This document shows positions 55,319 through 63,600 of a stretch of 64,000 nucleotides of DNA, one piece after another. Position 1 is the first letter of the stretch. Every line of letters starts with the position of its first letter. Under the pieces are notes generated by a model. That model was not told the origin of the DNA. It was given only the letters and a program-made list of their open reading frames with translations, and searched no databases. Made by a program: the position numbers and the translations under genes. The stretch is from G963662985 sp963662985 (lineage in GTDB: Bacteria > Chloroflexota > Anaerolineae > Anaerolineales > UBA11579), in assembly GCA_963662985.1 (NCBI GenBank), contig OY760067.1, forward strand, positions 806,001 to 870,000, in the 5' to 3' direction.

Positions 55319-56500
55319 CTAATTATAAAACCCTTCCCCAAAACAAGTTACTTTATTTCGTCCATTTTGTTTAGAAATATACAATGCCTCATCCGCAAAT
55401 GGAATCACCGTATCTAAAGTTGCATTTTCTGGAATAAAACAAGAGGCACCAATGCTCACCGTGATCTTAACATCCGTTTTTCCAACGCAAAAAACATGTT
55501 CCTCCACATGTGCCCGAATCCGTTCAGCCACCTTACTCGCATCTTCAATCGTAGTCATCGGCAAAAAGATCACAAACTCCTCTCCCCCAATTCGTCCAAA
55601 AACATCATAATTCCGCAAAAAACGCTGCACTTCAACCGCAAACTCAGTTAACACATCATCCCCCACTGAGTGTCCATGATCATCATTCACCAACTTAAAA
55701 TGATCTAAATCTAACAACATCACCACCATATCAGGTTCATGTCGCGAAAATTTTGCAAATTCCACACTCATGATCCGCTCCACTCCTCGCCGATTTAACA
55801 GTCCCGTCAAAGGATCCTGCATCGCCATTTGCATCAAATCCAAATCCAACCCTCGGTTCACGATCCACACCAATCCAAAAGTAGTCCCTGTAATAAAAAA
55901 CATCGTAGCAATCACGGCGATTGCCTGCACATTTCCAGCCGTTAAAAGATCATTCATTGGCTCCTTACAAATAGACCAGATCATTCGAAAAATATGATAA
56001 GCCGCATCCACCGCCACCGAGATCACAGTCATAAAACGTGGTAAAAACATCTCCTTGTCCACATTTTTTAGCATTAAAATCACTCCCAATGCTTCCATCC
56101 ATGCATGAGAAACAGAAAACATCACAATTCGTCCATTAACTGAAGGAACAACAAAATAAAAGAACAAAACACCTAAAAGTCCAAAAGCAGAAACAATCAC
56201 ACCAATCGGATCAAATCCTCGCAGATTATTACAAACTCGGCGAAAGCCTTCATAATAAAATAACGTTCCAATAATAAATAAAGAATTCGAACCAATTACA
56301 GATAAAACATCCGGCCAGTGATCTCTCGCCCCCAAAAACAACATCCCGATCATAATCAAAAACAACGCCAATGAAATCCAATTAAACCCCCGATACTTCT
56401 TTTGCGTTTTTCCAAACAAATACAGACCTAATGAATAGATAAATGCTATAGCCGTCACCATCATACTCAACGTACGCAAGTCAAACACAAAGCTTCTCAT
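55319..56500 (-). CDS. Membrane diguanylate cyclase (GGEEF), paralogue 3
   Basis: Seven helices are followed by a GGDEF domain with LDLDHFK, the I-site RNYD and GGEEF (VFGRIGGEEFVIFLP). The ATG at 56500 has AAAGGTGG five bases upstream, so the nine codons before it are probably not translated. It is the first gene of the tandem set of three cyclases. Confidence 0.93.
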   Translation of the reverse strand: MRSFVFDLRTLSMMVTAIAFIYSLGLYLFGKTQKKYRGFNWISLALFLIMIGMLFLGARDHWPDVLSVIGSNSLFIIGTLFYYEGFRRVCNNLRGFDPIGVIVSAFGLLGVLFFYFVVPSVNGRIVMFSVSHAWMEALGVILMLKNVDKEMFLPRFMTVISVAVDAAYHIFRMIWSICKEPMNDLLTAGNVQAIAVIATMFFITGTTFGLVWIVNRGLDLDLMQMAMQDPLTGLLNRRGVERIMSVEFAKFSRHEPDMVVMLLDLDHFKLVNDDHGHSVGDDVLTEFAVEVQRFLRNYDVFGRIGGEEFVIFLPMTTIEDASKVAERIRAHVEEHVFCVGKTDVKITVSIGASCFIPENATLDTVIPFADEALYISKQNGRNKVTCFGEGFYN

Positions 56501-56721
56501 AACATCCACCTTTAATTGGTAAAGCAATCATCGAAGTCCACTGCTTCAAAATCACAACAAACGTTAGCATTCTCTATTTTGTTAACATTAATTCATTAAA
56601 ATTATAACATTTTCGATTCGAAAAAAACTTACAAATTGCCTAACTCATGTTCAGTACCTTCCTTTTAAGTAGCATTTATTCTCAGAATAGAATCATTGCA
56701 ACCATCCCCTCTTCAAGATAG

Positions 56722-56729
56722 TGTAAAAT
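56722..56729 (+). promoter_or_regulatory. Extended -10 for the lipoprotein gene
   Basis: TGTAAAAT overlaps an in-frame ATG at 56728, which shows that the later ATG at 56761 is the real start. Confidence 0.5.
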
Positions 56730-56760
56730 GAAGAAAACCAATATTCAAAGGAACCCAAAA

Positions 56761-57513
56761 ATGACCTTATCCCGAAAAATCACCCTATTCACCTTCATCC
56801 TCCTCGTCCTTATTCTCTCCCTCACCGCTTGCACTCCCCAACCCGACCACTGCTACCAATCCGTCTGCTTCTCCCATGCAGACCAATTCAGCACCGCCAT
56901 CATCGAAACCGCCGTCCCCGCAGATGATCCCCCCACCTACTATTCACTCCCCCCTCATCTCAACTTCGAATTCACCGGCTACCCCATCCAAGAACACACC
57001 TTCGACACCCCCTACCTCATGGTCATTCCCGCCCAAGAATTTAGCCAACTCAGCCCCCTCGCCCAAGAACAAATCGAATTCCTCAAAACCACCCTCGCCA
57101 CCCAACCTACCCAGCCAGAATCTCTCCCCACCCTGCCACCCTGGCCAGCCGCCCAAATCCTCCAAACCCAAATCGAATACCTCGACTTCAACGGCATCTC
57201 TGGTGTCCGTTTCCTCACCCAATATGTCCAAAACGAATGGCCCATCACCAACACCAACATCTTCTACTACTTCCTCGGCCTCACCACCGATCAACAAACC
57301 CTCCTCATCGGCATCTTCCCCGTCAACCACCCTGATCTCCTCGCAGATGGCTACGACTACATGGACACCGTCGACTACCAAGAATTCGCCGACAACTACC
57401 TCACCTACCTGGCTGATATGGAAACCTTCCTAGACCAACAATCCCCCGAAACCTTCACCCCCAACCTCTCCCATCTAGACCAATTCATCACCTCCATCAC
57501 CATCTCACAATAA
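56761..57513 (+). CDS. Lipoprotein of unknown function
   Basis: From the chosen ATG, a lipoprotein signal ends in the lipobox LTAC. The mature part is Pro- and Thr-rich at first and then a mixed alpha/beta region (VRFLTQYVQNEWPITNTNIFYYFLGLT). No family is recognised. An AAAGGA lies 9 bases before the ATG. The coding strand is very rich in C, unlike the AT-rich c-di-GMP genes beside it. It should be anchored at the outer face of the membrane. Confidence 0.65.
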   Translation: MTLSRKITLFTFILLVLILSLTACTPQPDHCYQSVCFSHADQFSTAIIETAVPADDPPTYYSLPPHLNFEFTGYPIQEHTFDTPYLMVIPAQEFSQLSPLAQEQIEFLKTTLATQPTQPESLPTLPPWPAAQILQTQIEYLDFNGISGVRFLTQYVQNEWPITNTNIFYYFLGLTTDQQTLLIGIFPVNHPDLLADGYDYMDTVDYQEFADNYLTYLADMETFLDQQSPETFTPNLSHLDQFITSITISQ

Positions 57514-57518
57514 AAAAC

Positions 57519-57551
57519 AAGAAAGTTGAACAATATGTTCAACTTTCTTTT
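57519..57551. terminator. Bidirectional terminator after the lipoprotein gene
   Basis: GAAAGTTGAACA pairs with TGTTCAACTTTC around a 3-base loop, followed by T, between convergent genes. Confidence 0.85.
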
Positions 57552-57577
57552 CAAATAACTATTTTTACGGGAAAAAA

Positions 57578-58144
57578 TTAATTCTCAATCAATTCTTCAC
57601 TCTTTTGCTTTAATTCTTTAATCCGCTGATAAACAGCCACCGAAACAATCGCATTCCCAATCAAAAGCGCAGTCAGAAGAACATCCACCACCACATTTGC
57701 AAGAATAAGAGCCCCATCTTGCCCCATCCAATCAAAATCAACAAATAAAATAAACATCACCAAAACAAATGCAGAAGAATAATTATATCGTTGGAACATC
57801 TCAATCTTTGATTGAGCATCACTATAAATACTCGTAGTATACTCCGATTCCAAAATTCGGAAATAATGCCAATTCTGTGAAGAACACACATGCTCCCACC
57901 CAGCCTCTTCAAACACAGCCAAATAGGTTTCCTTATCCTTTTTTCCGCTTTCAAAAAAATCTATCTCATATCGATAAGGACCGTCATCTCGTTTCTCAAA
58001 CCAATAAAACAGCCCCATCTTCACCAGTTCCCAACCTGCCTTGCTTTGCGCGGTCAACCAAGCCTGATGTTTCTCCTCTTCCCAAGGAAAAAAAATCTTA
58101 AGCTTTCTCATTAGTTTTTTTTCTTCATTCATTTTTTCACTCAT
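57578..58144 (-). CDS. DUF2812 membrane protein
   Basis: The first 110 residues match DUF2812: KLKIFFPWEEEKHQAWLTAQ, then GWELVKMGLFYWFEK and EEAGWEHVCSSQNWHYFR. Two membrane helices follow near residues 122-140 and 145-168. DUF2812 genes commonly sit directly after a PadR regulator, as here (25-base gap), and are its presumed target. The molecular role is unknown. AAGGAG is 7 bases before the ATG. Confidence 0.82.
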   Translation of the reverse strand: MSEKMNEEKKLMRKLKIFFPWEEEKHQAWLTAQSKAGWELVKMGLFYWFEKRDDGPYRYEIDFFESGKKDKETYLAVFEEAGWEHVCSSQNWHYFRILESEYTTSIYSDAQSKIEMFQRYNYSSAFVLVMFILFVDFDWMGQDGALILANVVVDVLLTALLIGNAIVSVAVYQRIKELKQKSEELIEN

Positions 58145-58169
58145 TTTCTTACTCCTTTTTTACACCTTT

Positions 58170-58511
58170 TTAGCCTCGTTCATCCAATGCAGCCTGCCCC
58201 ACTCGCACCATCTCAGCTCGGCGTTTCACTTCATCAGCCAACACCTCCCAACCCAGCTCCGTCAGCACATACGGCTTTCGTCGTTCATCACTCTGTTCAA
58301 CATCCTCCAACTGCTGGATTAGCTTCTGCTCCACCAACTTAGTCAAATTTGTATACAATGTCGCCGGACCCAATTTAAACTCTGGCATCCCCCCCTCACT
58401 AGAGATCTCCTCAACCCGCTTCATGATTGCATACCCATGCAACGGTTTCCCCAAGGCACTCAAAATATAAAAAGCTGCATCAGTTAACTTGATCAAATTT
58501 TTCTTACCCAA
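58170..58511 (-). CDS. PadR-family transcriptional regulator (TTG start)
   Basis: The winged helix follows the PadR layout: DAAFYILSALGKPLHGYAIM, KLGPATLYTNLTKLVEQKLI and ERRKPYVLTELGWEVLADEV. The start codon is TTG, supported by AAGGAGAG five bases upstream. It heads a two-gene operon with the DUF2812 gene, and dyad-rich DNA upstream is the likely binding site. Confidence 0.88.
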   Translation of the reverse strand: MGKKNLIKLTDAAFYILSALGKPLHGYAIMKRVEEISSEGGMPEFKLGPATLYTNLTKLVEQKLIQQLEDVEQSDERRKPYVLTELGWEVLADEVKRRAEMVRVGQAALDERG

Positions 58512-58525
58512 TCTACTCTCCTTTC

Positions 58526-58579
58526 CGATATATCATCATTTGTTATATCATATACCGATATAGTATCATCTGATATAAA
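58526..58579 (-). promoter_or_regulatory. Dyad-rich operator region of the PadR gene
   Basis: Repeated ATATCAT and GATATA blocks form several overlapping inverted repeats just upstream of the padR SD, where a PadR dimer would bind. Confidence 0.4.
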
Positions 58580-58643
58580 CATTGTCAAGCAAAAAAACAA
58601 TAATCCACTTACCTTAACCTAGCGATTAGCATCTCAAAAAAAA

Positions 58644-58674
58644 GCGAATCAACCGAACTTAGTCGGCAAATCGC
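58644..58674. repeat. Small hairpin repeat, copy 1
   Basis: GCGA/TCGC encloses CCGA/TCGG. A related hairpin with GCGAAT/ATTCGC and GCCAAA/TTTGGC lies at 60259-60289. The copies differ in sequence but keep the pairing. Confidence 0.45.
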
Positions 58675-58713
58675 CTTATTTATCAAATAACAATTAATAA
58701 GAAGGGTTTTAAA

Positions 58714-58937
58714 AATCCCCCACCAAAATCTGCCAAAATCTGCTCACCAACCATTCGTCAAGAAACAAAAAATGACCCCCAATCAAGAGATCATAATTAA
58801 TAGTAATTCCATATTTATATGCCGGAATACAAAACAAGTCCATTAAACTAATCAAATCCATCCATTTCAGCGAAGCGTGCCCCCCTTGATAAAGGGGGGA
58901 AGAGCAATTTTGCACAGCAAAATTACGAGGGGGGATT
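58714..58937. mobile_element. MITE-like repeat, copy A
   Basis: A 224-base element begins AATCCCCC and ends GGGGGATT, forming terminal inverted repeats. It contains two inner palindromes, CCCCCCTTGATAAAGGGGGG and AATTTTGCACAGCAAAATT. Two further copies follow the AlkZ-related gene in the same orientation. It has no coding capacity; small open frames in it come from the repeat sequence. Confidence 0.65.
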
Positions 58938-58999
58938 AGACCAAAACATCCTGTTTCGTCGCTATAGGGGGGATATAAAAAAACAAAAGCGCTTCTGAT

Positions 59000-59689
59000 T
59001 TACCCCACAATAAACTTCCGCACCGCCCGTTCTCCCAGCGCCGCAAACCCTTCTTCCCCCGCATACCGTCGGATTTGCCCCTCAATCCTCTCATACGCCT
59101 CATCCCATTTCATCGCCTTCGCTTCCTCCCACACCTCACGTCCAAAAAACGCCTCACTCGTAGAAAACACCGTCGCCGGCCACCCATAAGGCTTCCCCTC
59201 CCGATTCACCTTCTGCGCCTGCCCACTAATCGTCACCCACAACCGCATCTGCAGCTCCACCAGCCCGCGGTCAAACGCCGCCTTCTTCTCCTTCCCAAAT
59301 CCACACTCTTCCTTTAATAAATCCAACGGCACATCCCCATTCTCCGCCACCACCTCATAGATCCGCTTCGCCTCCGCGCTCACCTCCCCCGCATAATACG
59401 CATCAAACAAACTCCCCGTCCCCCGCACACACACAAACGGCGCATACCACTCTCGCGTAATATACCCACTCTTCCGCAAAAACACCTTCCCATAAGCCAC
59501 ATCATCTCGCTCCGCCAACACCCGCATCCGCCACGCCCACGGATCCGTCTCCGCATCCCCCGTATGCCATTCAATCCCCGGCCCAAACGCCCGCGCCACA
59601 TTCATCACATCCCCAGCCTTCGCCCCACCCCCCAACGAAAACCCACGCGCCATCAACGCCTCAACAAAATCACTATAATTCTCAATCAT
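59000..59689 (-). CDS. AlkZ-related protein
   Basis: The 229-residue protein has WHTGDAETDPWAWRMRVLAE, VAYGKVFLRKSGYITREWY and EVSAEAKRIYEVVAENG, a pattern I associate with proteins annotated AlkZ-related, distant kin of the AlkZ DNA glycosylases. No catalytic QxQ motif is visible, so glycosylase activity is uncertain. The gene is rich in G on its coding strand, unlike its surroundings. It lies between copies A and B of the MITE-like repeat, so it may be a transferred cassette. Confidence 0.6.
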   Translation of the reverse strand: MIENYSDFVEALMARGFSLGGGAKAGDVMNVARAFGPGIEWHTGDAETDPWAWRMRVLAERDDVAYGKVFLRKSGYITREWYAPFVCVRGTGSLFDAYYAGEVSAEAKRIYEVVAENGDVPLDLLKEECGFGKEKKAAFDRGLVELQMRLWVTISGQAQKVNREGKPYGWPATVFSTSEAFFGREVWEEAKAMKWDEAYERIEGQIRRYAGEEGFAALGERAVRKFIVG

Positions 59690-59725
59690 TTTCTAATCCT
59701 AATTTTTTTCTTTCAGTATACAACA

Positions 59726-59937
59726 AATCCCCCACCAAAACCCGCTCCCCAATCATACGTCAAGAATTAAAAATAACCTCAAACAAGAGATCATTATTGA
59801 TTGCAACTCCACATATATACGCCGGAATATTAAACAAGTCCATTAAACTAAACAAATCCATCCATTTCAGCGAAGCGTGCCCCCCTTGATAAAGGGGGGA
59901 AGAGCAATTTTGCATAGCAAAATTACGAGGGGGGATT
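59726..59937. mobile_element. MITE-like repeat, copy B
   Basis: Same termini (AATCCCCC and GGGGGATT) and inner palindromes as copy A, with small differences (GCATAGC for GCACAGC). It is immediately followed by copy C. Confidence 0.65.
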
Positions 59938-59940
59938 AGA

Positions 59941-60130
59941 CCAACCATCCGTCAAGAATTAAAAAATGACCTCTTGATTGAGATCATTATTGATTACAAC
60001 TCCATATTTATACGCTGGAATACTAAACAAGCCCATAAAACTAATCAAATCCATCCATTTCAGCGAAGCGTGCCCCCCTTGATAAAGGGGGGAAGAGCAA
60101 TTTTGCACAGCAAAATTACGAGGGGGGATT
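59941..60130. mobile_element. MITE-like repeat, copy C (left end missing)
   Basis: It starts at CCAACCATCCGTCAAG, lacking the AATCCCCC end, and runs to GGGGGATT. Copies B and C are in tandem with only three bases between them. Confidence 0.6.
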
Positions 60131-60243
60131 CCTCCAACCATCCGTCAAGAATTAAAAATAACCTCAATCAAGAGATCATCTATAAATCTCAATTAAATCC
60201 ATTCACCACATTACCTTAACGGAGGCACCTTCAGTGCCGTAGC
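60131..60243. repeat. Direct repeat D, copy 1
   Basis: The unit begins with the same CCATCCGTCAAGAATTAAAA string as copy C but continues differently, ending in GGCAC-CTTCA-GTGCC. A near-identical copy lies at 60365-60478. Confidence 0.65.
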
Positions 60244-60364
60244 CCTTTCTAAAAAGAAGCGAATAAGCCAAACTTGTTTGGCAATTCGCCATGTGTATCG
60301 AGCAAAGCTCGATACAACGGGGGACAGGAGTAAATAGGCGTAGCTTATTTACGGAGGGGGGATT
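60244..60364. repeat. Second-type hairpin repeat ending GGGGGATT
   Basis: It carries GCGAAT/ATTCGC, TCGAGC/GCTCGA and TAAATA-GGCGTAGCT-TATTTA hairpins and ends in ACGGAGGGGGGATT, like the MITE-like copies, but its inner sequence is different. Confidence 0.5.
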
Positions 60365-60478
60365 CCTCCAACCATCCGTCAAGAATTAAAAATGACCTCA
60401 ATCAAGAGATCATCTATCAATCACAATTAAATCCATTTACCTCATTACCTTAACGGAGGCACCTTCAGTGCCGTAGCG
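60365..60478. repeat. Direct repeat D, copy 2
   Basis: Nearly identical to 60131-60243, again following a GGGGGATT end and again closing with the GGCAC-CTTCA-GTGCC hairpin. Beyond it, up to the NTPase gene, is AT-rich promoter DNA. Confidence 0.65.
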
Positions 60479-60626
60479 CCCCAAACGAAATAGAATCACT
60501 ATTCTCAATCATCCTACTCTCCTTCCGCTAATTTTATTATATACAAAATTAGGAATTTTGAATTTATACAAATTATCTATATAATAATTAAATACTTTTC
60601 TTATTTTTAACTTTAAAGAGGTGGAA

Positions 60627-63600
60627 ATGCCTAAAAAAAATATTTCAAATAAAAAATTAGACGCCTTATATTATTTATTAGAATCAAAGAAATCTGAAAA
60701 TTGCCCGACAAAATTTATTTATGATTATCCTAACTACAATTATTTTGACGAGCAAAATGGCCATATAAGAATTGTTAAAACTATTATAGAACTAATCAAT
60801 GAAGATGAAAAAGGAATATCTTTAGGTTTGGAAGGTGATTGGGGGAGCGGAAAATCTACAATTATTGAAATGATTCGTAATTATTTTAATCAATATTCTG
60901 ATAAAGTATTAGTTTGGGTGTTTGATGCATGGGCTCATGAAAACGATCCATTGAGAAGAGTTTTTTTAGAAAATTTAGTAGATGGTTTAAAAGATAATTC
61001 TTGGCTATCAGATTCCTTTGCAGAAAACAAAGGAAATGAAATAAGTGGAAAATTAAAAAAACAAAAAATTAAAAGACACTTTAAAAAAACTTTTTCTAGT
61101 TTCATTTTCCTTTTTTCGATAGTTTTGTCTCCCATTGGCATCTCAATCTTTAATAATTATTTTGATTCTAATATTTGTTTAATCAATTGCAGTCCTTTTT
61201 TAAACAATAAACCAGAATTAAAATTTTCTATACTTCTAGCTTTATCACCAATTATTTTTATATTAATAACAATTATTTATCATTTGACCATAAAACAATT
61301 ATTGAAATTATTTTATGAAAATTTTAATAATTGTGAATCCGACAAAATTTGTGATTTTTTTTGGCTTAAATTTATTGGTATTGAAAATGATTTCGATGAT
61401 ATTTTCAATATTTTTGTAAATAAAAAGTTCGATGTTGAAAATCAAGAATCCCTAACAACAAATGAGCCAACTTCTATAGAATTTGAACAATATTTTAAAG
61501 ATATTGTAAAAGAAGCAAAATTAGACAAAGATAATCAAAATAGAAAACTTGTAATTGTCTTAGATAATCTTGATAGAATCGCCCCCGAGCATGCATTATC
61601 AGTGCTTTCAACATTACAAACATTTCTTCAATTTTCTCAACAAAATAATCAAGAGAATAATCCTTATAAAAACGTTAAGGTGATTATTCCTTATGCTTTC
61701 AAGTCAATGGTTAAATTATGGACTAATAAAACTAAATCAGAAGAGAATCTTTCAAAAACCTCAGAAATGATAGATAAAAGATTTCATTTGGTACTAAAGG
61801 TTCCTAAATTATTGATGAGTGAGTGGAAAGAATTTTTTATTAATCTATTATCAGAGGCATTTCCTGAGCATATAAATGATTTAGATTTGTTTAAATTAAT
61901 TTACAATGATCTTTATAACTTTTTAGAAAAAGAATCATATTCCTTTAATTCAACTGAAAATAAAATTGTAAAAGTAAATTTTCCACCTTCTCCCAGAGAA
62001 TTAATCTATTTAGTAAATGAAATGGGAATATACCATCGTTCTTGGTGTGAAAAAAATACTTCAAAAGAGTTTTCAATTTCTTTAAAATCAATAGCTGATT
62101 TTGTTATATTAAGTAGATATTTTAATAACAAGTCACTAAGCGAAATTATTACAACGAATTTAAATATAGAATTTTTAGAACCGAATATAAATAAAGATTT
62201 AGCATCGCTTTGGTACAATGCACCAAAAACAAAAGCAATTGAAATACTACTTGAAGAAATGATCTTAGAAAATATTGACGGAATAGATTCAAGTACTTTC
62301 TCCAAATATATTGTAGGTTTATCAAATTCTTATCCATCTGTTTGGGATATTTTTGAAAAACTTTTGAATCAAAATTTTTTCATTAAAAATCGAAATTTTT
62401 TATTTGAAATTGAAACTATACATGAATTAAGAGAAAAAATAAAAAAAATAAATAATAAAAAAACAAGAAATGGTATCCTTTACGAATTCAAAAATCATGT
62501 TCTAAATTTTGATAAGCCAAATTTATTGGAAAAAAAATTAGATAATATCTTTGCAAATAAACTTATAGATTTAAGTTTTTTATATAATAATCAAAGTAAC
62601 GATTATCAATCAGAAATTCTTTTTAAATTAACTCAATATGTATTGAATTTATTACTTTATCAAGAAAAAGATATAAACAATTTAGCAGAAAGTTTAGTAA
62701 ATATAATAGAAAGTATTAATCTATCTTATTTAAATAATAAAAAATTGGAATTGATAATAGAAGAAAAGGCTATTTTAAGTTTGTTTTATCAATTATCTTT
62801 AAAAAATAAGGATTATTGTTTTTATTTTAATTTCAAAATAAAACAAAAACCAGATGAAACTGAACTAACAGAGATAAATTTAAGTAATCATCTTAATAAT
62901 ATATTTAATACTTATTCAAAAGATAGTAAAAAGTTTAATCAAATCCTACCAGTTCTTTTAAAAAGAGAAGAAGAAATTAATTGGAATAATTTCATTGAAA
63001 AAATTAATAGCTTTACAACCGGAAACAATAAAATAATAGAATATAAGGAAGCAACAGATGAAATATTCAAACATAAAAAAATAAATATTAGTTCCCTAAT
63101 TTTAAACATACAAACTATCTATACAGGTATTAATAAATATAATAATGATATTAAAATACTTTCATGGTTATTTTTTCATTTATATAATTCAAATCCAAAT
63201 TTAAATCTAAATAATAATTCAATTCCCGAACCAAATAAATCTGAAATTGTTAAGATAATAAATAATATTAAGAAACCAAATGATGTTTTTATTGAAAATT
63301 TCGTTTATTATTTAAATTTCTTCAATAGCTTAGAATATATTAAACAAATAAAATTCGATAATATAAATAATAATTTAATAAAAAATTCAATCATTTATAT
63401 AATAGAAAATTATGATTATGAAATATTCAATGATTTATGGATAATAAATAATTTCGATAAAATAATTCTAAATAGTAACAATGAAGAAAAATTAGAATTT
63501 ACAAAATCGATTTTAAAAACAAATATAGAATCTTTATTAATTGAAAAAGAAGGAGAAATATATAAAAACTACAAATTATCAAACTTAATTGTAAAAGCTG

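Noticed and set aside
56876..57433. A 185-codon Pro/Ser-rich frame inside the lipoprotein gene
   Set aside because: It is an alternative frame of C-rich coding DNA without signal peptide or SD; the lipobox frame is better supported.
58709..60219. Four 60-81 codon frames inside the repeat array (at 58709, 59760, 59959 and 59974)
   Set aside because: They lie within the repeat copies, have no SD, and share residues only because the repeat DNA is shared. They are not credible genes.
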